Source of the DNA: Treponema sp.
GTDB lineage: Bacteria > Spirochaetota > Spirochaetia > Treponematales > Breznakiellaceae
Direction of reading: 5' to 3'
DNA: 36,153 nucleotides
Assembly (NCBI GenBank): GCA_031283725.1
Contig: JAITBG010000192.1
Location: 1 to 36,153, forward strand
Positions 1 through 9,862 of this stretch are shown one piece after another. Made by a program: the position numbers and the translations under genes. Every line of letters begins with the position of its first letter. Positions within the stretch are counted from its first letter, which is position 1. A model generated the notes under the pieces. It saw nothing but the letters and a program-made list of their open reading frames with translations, made no database searches and was not told where the DNA came from.

Positions 1-107
1 CAGGACCCCATACCCCGTTCCCGTGCGTTCCCGAAAACCCAACAAGGGTCCATAGGGGGGTTCTTTTTTACGTTCTGTGATAGTATTATTCAATCCAGGA
101 GTATCTT

Positions 108-1304
108 ATGGAACAGACCCTCTCGTATGTATTGGTAACTCCCTATACCATCGCCAAAAGCAGAACCGGAGGCGTACTGTCCCGGCTTATTTCCCGGGCG
201 GAACTGGAACTGGTGGGCTGCCAAATGATAACTTTCAACGAAGCCTTTACCGGGGAATTCGCGGGCCACCTGCGTAAACAGAACCTGACCAACGACATCA
301 CCCTCCTGGCGGATTATGTGGAACAAAACCTGGGGCCTTCCGGCGGGAGGGAACACCGCAGCCTCCTGCTCCTGTTTCGGGGGGAGGACCCGTGCGGTAA
401 GCTTGCCGCCATTTGCGGGCACCTGTATCCGGAACACCGGGAAGTGGATGATGTTACCGGGGAAACCATTCGGGGTACCTATGCGGATCTCATCACGGAT
501 CCCAAGGACCCTAAAAAGGTTACCTACTTTGAGCCCGCGGTAATAACATCCCGGAACCAGGACTGGGCGGATAAGGATTTAGCCCTCTTTGCCCGTTTTT
601 TGAAGGGCAGGGAGAATATCGTCAATAATCTCCAGCACCCGGACCCTTCAAAGGTAGAACAGACTCTGGTCATCCTAAAGCCCGATAACTGGCAGTACGC
701 GTCCTCTAAACCGGGTATCATTATCGATATGTTTTCCCGGACCGGCCTGCGGATTGTGGGGATCAAAATACACCGTTTTTCCCTGGCCCAAACCCTGGAT
801 TTTTACGGCCCGGTGGAAGTGGCGCTGCGGGAAAAGCTGGCCCCCGTCTTCGGGAAAAAAGCCCGGGAGCTCCTTGAAACGGAATTTGGCATCGTCCTTG
901 ATGACCATATTGAAAAAGCCCTGAGCGATAGTTTTGGCGTCCGGTATTCGAGGGATCAATTTGATCAGATTATCGAGTTTATGTCCGGAACCCGGACGGG
1001 TAAGTGCCCGCCGGAAGAAATCAGCCAGCCCGGGACCGTCAAGTGCATGATTCTCCTTTACGAAGGGGAGAACGCGGTTAAAAAGATACGGGATGTCCTG
1101 GGGCCCACGGATCCCCTGAAAGCGCCGGGAGGAACGGTACGCCGGGAATTCGGCAGCAACGTGATGATCAACACCGCCCACGCGTCGGATTCCGCCGCCA
1201 GCGCGGAACGGGAAAAGGGCATAGTTAAGATAAACGAAAATTCCCTGGGTAGTATCATTGACGCCTATCTGGCGGTACGGAAGCAGGGAATCTACGGAGC
1301 ATAA
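108..1304 (+). CDS. Tandem nucleoside-diphosphate-kinase-like protein (two NDPK-fold halves)
   Basis: ORF 398 aa. N-terminal half 'VLVTPYTIAKSRTGGVLSRLI' and C-terminal half 'TLVILKPDNWQ..GENAVKKIRDVLGPTDP..PGGTVRREFG..NTAHASDSAASAEREKGIV' both match the NDPK pattern. Confidence 0.8.
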   Translation: MEQTLSYVLVTPYTIAKSRTGGVLSRLISRAELELVGCQMITFNEAFTGEFAGHLRKQNLTNDITLLADYVEQNLGPSGGREHRSLLLLFRGEDPCGKLAAICGHLYPEHREVDDVTGETIRGTYADLITDPKDPKKVTYFEPAVITSRNQDWADKDLALFARFLKGRENIVNNLQHPDPSKVEQTLVILKPDNWQYASSKPGIIIDMFSRTGLRIVGIKIHRFSLAQTLDFYGPVEVALREKLAPVFGKKARELLETEFGIVLDDHIEKALSDSFGVRYSRDQFDQIIEFMSGTRTGKCPPEEISQPGTVKCMILLYEGENAVKKIRDVLGPTDPLKAPGGTVRREFGSNVMINTAHASDSAASAEREKGIVKINENSLGSIIDAYLAVRKQGIYGA

Positions 1305-2917
1305 TGAACACGAAAAACGAAAACCCCCATTCCGCCGCGGCTCACTGGGCTGATGAAACGGCGGCAAAGATACTACGGGAAAAGGGCGAAAAGGAACAGT
1401 ATACCTGCGCTTCGGGGATCACTCCCTCAGGGACGGTACACATCGGCAATTTCCGGGAGATAATTTCCGTGGATTTGGTAGCCCGGGCTTTGCGGGATCT
1501 GGGAAAAAAGGTGCGGTTCATTTATTCCTGGGACGATTACGATGTGTTCCGCAAGGTGCCCAAAAATATGCCTAAACAGGATGAGCTCCTCAAGTACCTC
1601 CGCTTCCCCATCACCATGGTACCCGATCCCTGGGACCGGGACGCAAGTTATGCCCGTCACCACGAGGTGGATGTGGAAACCATGCTGCCGGAAGTGGGTA
1701 TCCATCCCGAATACCTCTACCAAGCGGAACGGTACCGCGCTTCCCGCTATGCCGAAGGGATACGCAAGGCCCTGGAACACCGGGATATTCTTAAAGGCAT
1801 ACTGGATAAATTCCGGGACGAGGACCATAAGATACAGGGTGAATGGTGGCCCGTAAGCGTTTTCTGCGATACATGCAACAAGGACGATACGGACATAGAC
1901 GACTGGGACGGGGACTGGAACCTGAGCTACCACTGCAATTCCTGCGGCCACAGGAGCACTGTGGATATCCGCAGGGCGGCGGGGGTGAAGCTCGGCTGGC
2001 GGGTGGACTGGCCCATGCGCTGGGCCTACGAGCAGGTCGATTTTGAACCCGCCGGGAAGGACCACCACACTCAGGGGGGCTCCTTTGAAACGGGCCGTCA
2101 TGTATGTAAGGAAGTTTACGGTCATGACGCCCCGGTAAGCTTCCGCTACGACTTTATCGGCACCAAGGGTGTGGCCGGCAAAATGTCCAGTTCCTCCGGC
2201 CAGGTGATAAACCTCAAGGATGTGCTGCAGGTCTACACCCCCGAGCTAACCCGCTACCTCTTTGCGGGTACCCGGCCTAACACGGAATTTACCATCTCCT
2301 TCGATCTGGACGTGATAAAGATTTACGAGGACTATGACCGGCTGGAGCGTATCGCCTGGAAGGCCGAAGAAGCCAAGGATGAGATTGCCTACCGGAAAGC
2401 CCGCCGGATCTACGAGCTTTCCCAGGTGGATGCGGCCCCCGATATAATGCCCTACCAGATACCCTTCCGCCACCTCTGCAACCTCATACAGATCGCCGAC
2501 GGGAACATAGACCAGGCCCTGGCCGGCCTGGAAACCGGCGGCGGCCCCAAACCGGAGCAGATCCTAGGCCTCCAAGCCCGGGCGGAGCGGGCCAAGTATT
2601 GGGCGGAAAACTGCGCCCCCGAAGAGTTCCGGTTCCGGCTCCGGCCCGCGGGGGAAAAGGCGGCGCTCAGCGATACCGAATCCGCGGCCATACGGGACCT
2701 CCGGAACAGGGTTATTGCCGGTATTGAACAATACGCCGACGACAAGCCCTGCGCCGAAGCTATCTACAAAATCGCGGCGGACCACGGCATGGACGGCAAA
2801 GTCCTCTTCCGGGCGGCGTACCAGGCCCTGATCGGCAAAGACCAGGGGCCCAGGCTGGCGAACTTTCTGCGGTCTATTAACCGGGAGCGGTTGTTAGAGA
2901 TACTAAGCAATTACTAA
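1304..2917 (+). CDS. lysS: Class I (archaeal-type) lysyl-tRNA synthetase
   Basis: 'ASGITPSGTVHIGNFREI' (HIGH motif) and 'KMSSSSG' (KMSKS motif). The start overlaps the upstream stop (TAATG). Class I LysRS is typical of spirochaetes. Confidence 0.93.
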   Translation: MNTKNENPHSAAAHWADETAAKILREKGEKEQYTCASGITPSGTVHIGNFREIISVDLVARALRDLGKKVRFIYSWDDYDVFRKVPKNMPKQDELLKYLRFPITMVPDPWDRDASYARHHEVDVETMLPEVGIHPEYLYQAERYRASRYAEGIRKALEHRDILKGILDKFRDEDHKIQGEWWPVSVFCDTCNKDDTDIDDWDGDWNLSYHCNSCGHRSTVDIRRAAGVKLGWRVDWPMRWAYEQVDFEPAGKDHHTQGGSFETGRHVCKEVYGHDAPVSFRYDFIGTKGVAGKMSSSSGQVINLKDVLQVYTPELTRYLFAGTRPNTEFTISFDLDVIKIYEDYDRLERIAWKAEEAKDEIAYRKARRIYELSQVDAAPDIMPYQIPFRHLCNLIQIADGNIDQALAGLETGGGPKPEQILGLQARAERAKYWAENCAPEEFRFRLRPAGEKAALSDTESAAIRDLRNRVIAGIEQYADDKPCAEAIYKIAADHGMDGKVLFRAAYQALIGKDQGPRLANFLRSINRERLLEILSNY

Positions 2918-2927
2918 AGGAGTTTAT

Positions 2928-3788
2928 GTGAAAACAAATATTCTCGGCGGGATTATTCTTAGCGCCATGACGGTAAACAGTTTTGCTGCGGACAAACCGT
3001 ATTTTAGTTATCCGGTGGGACGGATCGAAGTACATATGCTGGTGGAAACCCAGGGTCCCGGGAACCCTTCCATTCTGATAAACCCCGACCGGGCGGCGAT
3101 TGATCGGTATATCCCCGGGGGGACCTATACTTCGGCGGTCAACACCTTTCTTATTAAGACCCCGGACCGGATCATCGTGGTGGATACCGGCTTTGGCGGC
3201 GCCATCTTTAGTTCCATGAAAGCCCTGGGCTTTGATCCCGCACAGGTGGACGCGGTACTCATCACCCACATGCACGGGGACCATATCAACGGCCTTCAGA
3301 AAGACGGGCAAGCCCTGTTCCCCAAAGCACGGGTGTACCTGGCCCAACAGGAAAAAGATTTCTGGATTAAACCCGGCGCTTCTACGGCGGGTAATTCCGC
3401 CGCCGCGGCCCTGGCCCCTTACGGAAACCGGGTGGAGACTTTCCGCCCCGGCGAACTGGGGACCGTTATCGCCGATCTGATCCCGGGGATAAAACCCATC
3501 GCCGCCTTTGGCCACACGCCGGGCCATACCGCGTTTATGGTGGAGTCCGAAGGCAAGAAGCTCCTCATCTGGGGCGACTTAATGCACGTCCAGCTCATCC
3601 AGTTTCCCGTGCCGGGCCAGTCCGTGAGCTTCGACACGGAACCTGTGGCTGCCGCGGCAATCCGCCGGCAGATACTGGAATACGCCGCTCAAAACAAAAT
3701 CCCCATCGCGGGGATGCATCTGGTGTATCCCGCCATAGGAACCGTCGCGGCGGATGGGAGCGGGTACCGTTTTACCCCGGCGGAGTAG
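2928..3788 (+). CDS. Exported MBL-fold metallo-hydrolase
   Basis: GTG start after AAAGGAG; N-terminal signal peptide; 'THMHGDH' metal-binding motif. Confidence 0.85.
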   Translation: MKTNILGGIILSAMTVNSFAADKPYFSYPVGRIEVHMLVETQGPGNPSILINPDRAAIDRYIPGGTYTSAVNTFLIKTPDRIIVVDTGFGGAIFSSMKALGFDPAQVDAVLITHMHGDHINGLQKDGQALFPKARVYLAQQEKDFWIKPGASTAGNSAAAALAPYGNRVETFRPGELGTVIADLIPGIKPIAAFGHTPGHTAFMVESEGKKLLIWGDLMHVQLIQFPVPGQSVSFDTEPVAAAAIRRQILEYAAQNKIPIAGMHLVYPAIGTVAADGSGYRFTPAE

Positions 3789-4692
3789 GCTGCCCCAGTA
3801 TCTCCAGCAGCCTATCCAAATCTTCCATTGAGTAATACTCAATACTGATGCTGCCCTTTTTCATGTCCCCGTGGATAGCTACCTTGGTTCCCAGGCGCTC
3901 CCTGAAACGGTCTTCCATGGAGACCAGTTCGGGGTCCAGCTTGGCCGCCGGCGGTTTAGCTTTGACCGTTTCCGGCTTCGGGCTGTTCAGGGCCGCCGCC
4001 CGGGTCTCCGCTTCCCGCACCGAAAGCCCCTGCCGGATGATTTCCCCCAGGAGCCGCTCCTGGGCCGCCTCGCTGTTTACCGCAAGGATTGCACGGCCGT
4101 GGCCGGAGCTGAGCTCACCCCGTTCAAGGCAGTCCCGGACCGCTCCGGGCAGCTTGAGGAGCCGCAGGGCATTGGCTACGGTGGAACGGTTCTTCCCGAC
4201 TTTGGCCGCCACTTCATCCTGGGAAAGCCCGGCGAGCGCCATAAGCTCCCTGTAGGCGGCGGCTTCTTCTATGGGGTTAAGGTCTGAGCGCTGGACGTTT
4301 TCAATAAGCGCTACTTCCAGGCGTTTCTCGTCGGAATAGTTTCGTATAAGGACCGGGACTTCCGTAAGCCCGGCCAGGCGGGCTGCCCGGCTGCGTCGTT
4401 CACCGGCAACGATAATCCAGGTCCCGTCCCCGGCGTCCTCCACAATCAGGGGCTGGATGATCCCCTGCTCTCTGATAGAATCCGCCAGTTCCTTGAGGCT
4501 CTCCTCATCAAAATGTTTGCGGGGCTGGCCGGGGTTGGCCGTGAGCTTTTCCAGAGGAATCATCAATACTTGAGAGTCTGTCTTCGTTCCCGCAACGGTA
4601 CCGCCCGGCACGCCGCCCAGCCCTATGGGCAGATCGTCATCTTCCGGAAGCAGGGCGTCCAGGCCTTTACCCAGGCGGTTCTTAGGCCCCAC
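3772..4692 (-). CDS. parB: Chromosome partitioning protein ParB
   Basis: 'GLGKGLDALLPE', 'IPLEKLTANPGQPRKHFDEESLKELADSIREQGIIQPLIV', 'GERRSRAARLAG', 'ENVQRSDLNPIEEA'. Confidence 0.95.
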   Translation of the reverse strand: MGPKNRLGKGLDALLPEDDDLPIGLGGVPGGTVAGTKTDSQVLMIPLEKLTANPGQPRKHFDEESLKELADSIREQGIIQPLIVEDAGDGTWIIVAGERRSRAARLAGLTEVPVLIRNYSDEKRLEVALIENVQRSDLNPIEEAAAYRELMALAGLSQDEVAAKVGKNRSTVANALRLLKLPGAVRDCLERGELSSGHGRAILAVNSEAAQERLLGEIIRQGLSVREAETRAAALNSPKPETVKAKPPAAKLDPELVSMEDRFRERLGTKVAIHGDMKKGSISIEYYSMEDLDRLLEILGQPTPPG

Positions 4693-5440
4693 GGCGGACT
4701 ACCTCCTCGGCAAGGCTCTTGTAGGCTCTGCCGCCGGAACTCTGGGGGTCGTAGCGGGAAATTGGCTGGCCGTGGGATGGAGCCTCGGAAAGCCGGACGT
4801 TACGGGGGACTATGGTTGTAAAAACCTTCTGCTTAAAATAGGCGCTCACCTGGCTTACCACCTCCTGGGCTAATCGGGTCCGTGAATCATACATGGTAAA
4901 GAAGAGCCCCCCTATTTCTAAGCTGGGGTTAAGTCTCTTCTGTATCCGCTTAATGGTCTGGAGCAACAGGCTAAGCCCCTCCAGAGCGAAGTATTCGCAC
5001 TGCATGGGGATCAGTACCGCATCGGCGGAAACCAGGCCGTTTATGGTGAGCACCCCCAAAGAAGGGGGACAGTCGATCAGGATAAAATCATAGCTGTTCC
5101 GGACCGGTTCCAGGGCTCTTTTCAGGAAGTAATCACGATCATCCTGCTCGATAAGTTCCACCGCGGCGCCGGAAAGATCAATGCTGGCGGGGATCACCGA
5201 AAGGTTGGGAATCTCCGTGGACCGGATAACTTCGTTAACGGAGACGGTACCGGAAATAAGCTCGTACACCCCGGGTTTGACCGAGGCGGCTCCCACACCG
5301 CTGGTAAGGTTCGCCTGGGAATCAAAATCCACCAAGAGCACCGACTTCCCCGCTTCCGCAAGATAGGCCCCGAGACTGATGGCGGAGGTGGTTTTTCCAA
5401 CCCCTCCTTTTTGGTTTACAAAAACATATACTCTACCCAT
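4682..5440 (-). CDS. parA: Chromosome partitioning ATPase ParA/Soj
   Basis: Deviant Walker A 'NQKGGVGKTTSAISLG', 'VDFDSQANLTSG'; overlaps parB start. Confidence 0.95.
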   Translation of the reverse strand: MGRVYVFVNQKGGVGKTTSAISLGAYLAEAGKSVLLVDFDSQANLTSGVGAASVKPGVYELISGTVSVNEVIRSTEIPNLSVIPASIDLSGAAVELIEQDDRDYFLKRALEPVRNSYDFILIDCPPSLGVLTINGLVSADAVLIPMQCEYFALEGLSLLLQTIKRIQKRLNPSLEIGGLFFTMYDSRTRLAQEVVSQVSAYFKQKVFTTIVPRNVRLSEAPSHGQPISRYDPQSSGGRAYKSLAEEVVRRGA

Positions 5441-5531
5441 TTTTCCAACCAGCGCTTACAAAACTAGTATATTCTATATTATTATGTTATGCTTATTCAA
5501 TGCTGCTCAACGGAAGAACATAGGAGTATAA

Positions 5532-6371
5532 ATGACATTCATACAAATGCTTGCCATTGATCTAGATGATACCCTTTTACGGTCGGATCTGACTATTTCC
5601 TTTCGTACCAGGAACGCTATACGAAAAGCGGAGACTCTGGGATGCGTGGTGGTCCTGGCTTCGGGTCGTGTTCTCTCGGCTATGGAACACTTTGCCCGGC
5701 TTTTGGGGCTCCACAAACGGCCCGGGTATCTGATCTGCAATAACGGCACCATGATCCAGGAAAGCCATACGGGGAAACTCATTTATGAAGCCAAAATTCC
5801 CGCGAAGGTTGCCCTGGTGGCCTACGATCTGGCGGCGGCGGAGGGTTTTCCGGTGCAGCTTTACGAAGATGATATAATGTATATCTCCCGGCCCAATGAA
5901 TTTGCCGATTATGACCAAAAATTGACCGGGCTTAGGCAGGTGGTGGTGGAGAATTTTCGGGCTATGGTGGGCAACGGCTGCTATAAACTGATAATCCCCG
6001 GGGATCCTATGATCCTGAAGCCCCTGGAAAATATCTTGAAAACCTATATAGGCGACGAATTGACGATATTTGCCAGCAAACCCTACTTTCTGGAGATACT
6101 TCCCCACAATGTTGATAAGGGGACAAGCCTGGCAAAAGTGGCGGAAGTCCTGGGCATCCCCCGGAGTTCGGTACTTGCTATCGGCGACTCCATGAACGAC
6201 GAGACCATGCTGCGTTGGGCCGGCATCGGGGTAGCCATGGCTAACGGCGATGACCGGATCAAGGGTATGGCCGCCATGATTACCGATAAAACCAACGATG
6301 ATGACGGCGTGGCGGACCTGATCGAGCGGTACATTCTGGGAAAAGAAACCCTTCCAAACCCCGCCGGATAA
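5532..6371 (+). CDS. Cof-type HAD-IIB family hydrolase
   Basis: 'AIDLDDTLLRSD', 'VLASGR', 'AIGDSMNDETML'. Confidence 0.92.
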   Translation: MTFIQMLAIDLDDTLLRSDLTISFRTRNAIRKAETLGCVVVLASGRVLSAMEHFARLLGLHKRPGYLICNNGTMIQESHTGKLIYEAKIPAKVALVAYDLAAAEGFPVQLYEDDIMYISRPNEFADYDQKLTGLRQVVVENFRAMVGNGCYKLIIPGDPMILKPLENILKTYIGDELTIFASKPYFLEILPHNVDKGTSLAKVAEVLGIPRSSVLAIGDSMNDETMLRWAGIGVAMANGDDRIKGMAAMITDKTNDDDGVADLIERYILGKETLPNPAG

Positions 6372-6442
6372 TCCCTCCGGGTACCGATAGGTTAAAATAA
6401 TAATCTATTAGCATTCCGGCATACTCTGCCGATAATCAGATT

Positions 6443-7351
6443 ATGAAACAGTTAAACCGGATTTTTGTAGTATTCTTTATTTTGGCCGCGTTTTGTACGC
6501 TCCAAGCCCAGGATATCACTGATTTGACCGTAGACCCCTTCCGCGGGGCCGATGGTTATGCCGGAAATACCAACCTTTCCGGCATCGGCGATTACGATTT
6601 AAGCGTTACTTCCACCGGGACCACTCCGGCGGGTATTCCCCCGGAATCTGTTCCGGCGCCTCAAAGCGGTCTCGGGAGCGCTGCCTTCCGCCAGGAAGGT
6701 ATTGCCTCCTGGTACGGTACGGAGTTCGAGGGTCATCCCACCGCATCGGGGGAACTTTTCAACCCGGCCCAGTTGACCGCCGCCCACCCTAGTCTACCTT
6801 TCGGTACCATGCTGAAGGTAACAAATGTCCAGAATAACCGTCAGGTTACCGTCCGGGTTAACGATAGGGGACCCTTTGTAAACACCCGGATCATCGATGT
6901 TTCCCGGGCGGCTGCGGAAGTTCTGGATATACTCGGTACCGGAACCGCCCCGGTGGTTGTGGAGCTGGCCGAAGAAGCGGCTATAGCCACTCCCCCCCAG
7001 GCATCGCCCATATTACCCGAACCATGGATAGCCCCGATTCCCGCCCCTGCCCAACCCTCTGTGGCGGTACAACCATCGGCGGCGGACCCCAGTGCCGCGG
7101 TGGTAAAACCGGGGATTCCCCCCTTTGGGACGAACAAACGGTACCGTGTCCAAGTAGGAGCCTATAAGGTTACTAGGAACGCCGTGGACACCTTTGACCG
7201 CATAAAAAGCCTGGGTATCGAGCCATCCTATGAACGGCATGAAAATTTTTACCGGGTAGTAATCGCCGGTATACGGGCAGAGGACATTCAAACCCTGGCA
7301 GGAAGGCTCGGTTCGGCGGGATTTAGTGAAATTCTCGTTCGGGAAGAATAA
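6443..7351 (+). CDS. RlpA-like double-psi beta-barrel protein with C-terminal SPOR domain
   Basis: Signal peptide; 'GIASWYGTEFEGHPTASGELFNP..LTAAHPSLPFGTMLKVTN..NDRGPFV..RIIDVSRAAAE'; C-terminal SPOR-like repeat. Confidence 0.9.
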   Translation: MKQLNRIFVVFFILAAFCTLQAQDITDLTVDPFRGADGYAGNTNLSGIGDYDLSVTSTGTTPAGIPPESVPAPQSGLGSAAFRQEGIASWYGTEFEGHPTASGELFNPAQLTAAHPSLPFGTMLKVTNVQNNRQVTVRVNDRGPFVNTRIIDVSRAAAEVLDILGTGTAPVVVELAEEAAIATPPQASPILPEPWIAPIPAPAQPSVAVQPSAADPSAAVVKPGIPPFGTNKRYRVQVGAYKVTRNAVDTFDRIKSLGIEPSYERHENFYRVVIAGIRAEDIQTLAGRLGSAGFSEILVREE

Positions 7352-7355
7352 TTTC

Positions 7356-7385
7356 TTGACCCTAACTATGAATTTTTTGTATATT
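7356..7385 (+). promoter_or_regulatory. Putative sigma70-type promoter of groES
   Basis: TTGACC (7356-7361), 18-nt spacer, TATATT (7380-7385), upstream of an AT-rich leader and GGAGG. Confidence 0.5.
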
Positions 7386-7434
7386 CTATTTATTAGAACA
7401 CTTTATACTTATCACTAATTGAATGGAGGACCAT

Positions 7435-7701
7435 ATGAAAGTAAAACCCTTGGCCGACAGGGTCATGGTTAAGCTGGAAAAGAACGAAGCAAAAACCGCC
7501 GGAGGGATTATCATTCCCGATACCGCCCAGGAAAAGACCCAGACCGGGGCTGTGGTAGCAGTGGGGGATGACAAAGAGGTGATCAAGGTTAAGGTTGGGG
7601 ATAAGGTCATGTATGACAAGTACGCCGGAACCCAGGTCAAGATCGACGGAACCGAACACCTTATCCTTAAAATGGCCGATATTATCGCCGTCATTGAATA
7701 A
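7435..7701 (+). CDS. groES: Co-chaperonin GroES
   Basis: 'MKVKPLADRVMVKLEKNEAKTAGGIIIPDTAQEK..' 88 aa. Start chosen at 7435 (ATGGAGGACCATATG). Confidence 0.95.
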   Translation: MKVKPLADRVMVKLEKNEAKTAGGIIIPDTAQEKTQTGAVVAVGDDKEVIKVKVGDKVMYDKYAGTQVKIDGTEHLILKMADIIAVIE

Positions 7702-7733
7702 GCGGTTCTTCGTTTACTGCAAAATCTATCGGA

Positions 7734-7762
7734 AAGCCCGGTGTGCAAAGCCGGGTTTTTTT
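7734..7762 (+). terminator. Intrinsic terminator after groES
   Basis: AAGCCCGG-loop-CCGGGTTT stem (one G-T wobble) followed by a T run. Confidence 0.7.
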
Positions 7763-7961
7763 ATTTCCCGATGGTACGCAATGAATCCGGGGTTGTCCAA
7801 GAAGGTTTTCTAGAGGCCCTTTGCTTTTGCCGAGGAAGTAGAGATTTTTTGAAATACTAGAGTCGTAGATGGGAATAGGCGCCTTATTTTAGCCGTTTAT
7901 CCAGTACACATCCGCTTTATATCGTACCCGAGGTAATAATCCCCACTCGGTGTAAACCCCG

Positions 7962-9173
7962 TCAAAAGATAATCCCCAGCCAATGGGCAGGATCGCTCAT
8001 GTTTTGTGCGATACGCCCCAGGGATACCGAGGCGGTGGTCTCCGCCACCAGCCACCGTTTGCCCGCCCAATCAAACCGGGCGCCGGGTCCCGGGGTATCA
8101 ATCAAACCCATGGCGTGGCCGTAGTCCGATGAAACCATAATCGCCGCGGGGATATTCGCCTGCTCAATAATGATAGCCCAGAGCATGGCGCGGCTGTCGC
8201 AGTCCCCCCGGCCTTCAATGGCGGCGGTGACCAGATTTACAAAATCGCTGCCCAAGAGATCCCGCTCGTAGTTAAAGGTTTGTACCCATCTCAAAGCCTT
8301 TTCCGCTATATCCGGCGGGGCTTGATCCCTGCCGCTGCCGGCAGTGGGTGCAGATAGGGGGTAGAGGCCGGGCGCCCAGTGGCGTTCCAGGGCAAAGGCG
8401 ATGCCACTGAGGCGGCTGAAGGAGTCCCGGTAGATGACCCGGTAAAAACGGGTCCAGGCTTCTTTCCAATAGGGCTTACCGGCGGAATATTGAAGCACCT
8501 CGAATTCCCGATCCACCAGGGCCTGGGCTCCCAGGGAATCATACTCACAGGCAAAGGCTTCCAGTTGTAATCCGAAAGGGCATACCCGTACCCGGTTTCC
8601 CCGGGGGTAGGTGAATTCTGTTATGGGACCGGGGAAACGCTGATCTCCCTCCGCGGGAGAGAGGGAGTCCAGGGCGGAAAGGGAGAGGTTCTGCAGTTCG
8701 GCCTTTCCCGCATCACCGTAGGCCAGGGCCGCGATCAGGGGTGTACCGGCTGCCTGGGATTCCAGTTTCATACAAAGCCCCCAACCGGAAAGGCGGACAT
8801 TCTGAGCCCGGTTTTCCGTTGACGGAGCCGCGGAAATTGAGAAATCCAGCCGCAAAAGAACCGCCTTTTTGTTCCGGTACTCAAAAACGGTAGTTTCCCC
8901 GCTGCTGTTAAGGCGCCTTTTAAGATCCGCAGCGAGGGTTTCGGCTGAAGGGTATGCGGCCTGTCTTGCCGGTGGGTATACCACCAGTTCAAAATTTGCC
9001 CCGCCGGGAGTCCGGAAGCTGAACCGGTCCCTATTATCCCCGGAAACATATTTATACTCTTCGGGGAGATCCATGCGGAAACCCCAGGACGGGGACTTCA
9101 ATGGTTCCGCGTACGGTATTGCTACACAAAGTACCGCGAACAGTACCGGGGCCAGAATGTTTCGTTTATTCAT
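7962..9173 (-). CDS. Exported transglutaminase-like protein of unknown function
   Basis: Signal peptide; C-terminal 'GRGDCDSRAMLWAIIIEQANIPAAIMVSSDYGHAMGLIDT', a transglutaminase-like Cys/His arrangement. Confidence 0.65.
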   Translation of the reverse strand: MNKRNILAPVLFAVLCVAIPYAEPLKSPSWGFRMDLPEEYKYVSGDNRDRFSFRTPGGANFELVVYPPARQAAYPSAETLAADLKRRLNSSGETTVFEYRNKKAVLLRLDFSISAAPSTENRAQNVRLSGWGLCMKLESQAAGTPLIAALAYGDAGKAELQNLSLSALDSLSPAEGDQRFPGPITEFTYPRGNRVRVCPFGLQLEAFACEYDSLGAQALVDREFEVLQYSAGKPYWKEAWTRFYRVIYRDSFSRLSGIAFALERHWAPGLYPLSAPTAGSGRDQAPPDIAEKALRWVQTFNYERDLLGSDFVNLVTAAIEGRGDCDSRAMLWAIIIEQANIPAAIMVSSDYGHAMGLIDTPGPGARFDWAGKRWLVAETTASVSLGRIAQNMSDPAHWLGIIF

Positions 9174-9208
9174 GATACTATAATAATCGGTATAATAGGG
9201 AATTTAGC

Positions 9209-9862
9209 GTGAAGAATATTGCGGTACTCTTTGAGAATGCCCAATGTATAGTCCTGAATAAGCCCGCCGGTCTTGCGGTACAGGGCGGGGAAAGGGTGGG
9301 GACATCCCTGGATTCCCTCCTGGCCGCTGAATATTCTCCTCGGCCTCTGCTGGTACACCGCCTGGACAAGGACACATCCGGCATCATCCTGGTGGCCAAA
9401 AACAAAGCCGCCGCAGCCCTTTTTTCCGGCATCTTTACCCGCCGGGAAAACGCCGCTCCGGCCTTACATGTCCGGAAACAGTACATGGTCCTCTGCGCAG
9501 GCTGCCCTGAACCGCCAAGTGGAACCATAGAAACGGATCTTGAAATCCGCGGGACTAAGCGGAAGGCCCGCACCGGCTACCGTTGTGTCAGAGCCGGAGA
9601 ATTTTCCTGCCTGGAGTTGGAACTCGGTACCGGCCGCATGCACCAAATTCGCCGTCACCTGGCTTCCGAGGGTCACCCTATCCTTGGCGACGATAAGTAC
9701 GGCGACTTCGTCCTGAACAGGAAGCTCCGCAAAGAACGGGACTTAAAAAAACTGCTGCTCCACTCCAGCCGACTGGTCATTCCGGAAGAGCTTTGCGGCT
9801 TTCCGCTGGATGTCAGCGCGTCTTTGCCGGAATACTTCCAGCCGTTTCTGACGGCGTTTTAG
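9209..9862 (+). CDS. RluA-family pseudouridine synthase
   Basis: 'VLNKPAGLAVQGG', 'LVHRLDKDTSGIILVAKN', 'GRMHQIRRHLASEGHPILGDDKYG'. Confidence 0.93.
   Translation: MKNIAVLFENAQCIVLNKPAGLAVQGGERVGTSLDSLLAAEYSPRPLLVHRLDKDTSGIILVAKNKAAAALFSGIFTRRENAAPALHVRKQYMVLCAGCPEPPSGTIETDLEIRGTKRKARTGYRCVRAGEFSCLELELGTGRMHQIRRHLASEGHPILGDDKYGDFVLNRKLRKERDLKKLLLHSSRLVIPEELCGFPLDVSASLPEYFQPFLTAF

Noticed and set aside
675-1367. 230-aa minus-strand ORF opposite the NDPK-like gene
   Set aside because: Shadow ORF antisense to a convincing CDS; no domain signature.
1427-2125. 232-aa minus-strand ORF opposite lysS
   Set aside because: Antisense shadow of conserved LysRS sequence.
3789-5531. parS site near parAB
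   Set aside because: No TGTTTCACGTGAAACA-like 16-mer was seen by eye around parAB; may lie elsewhere.
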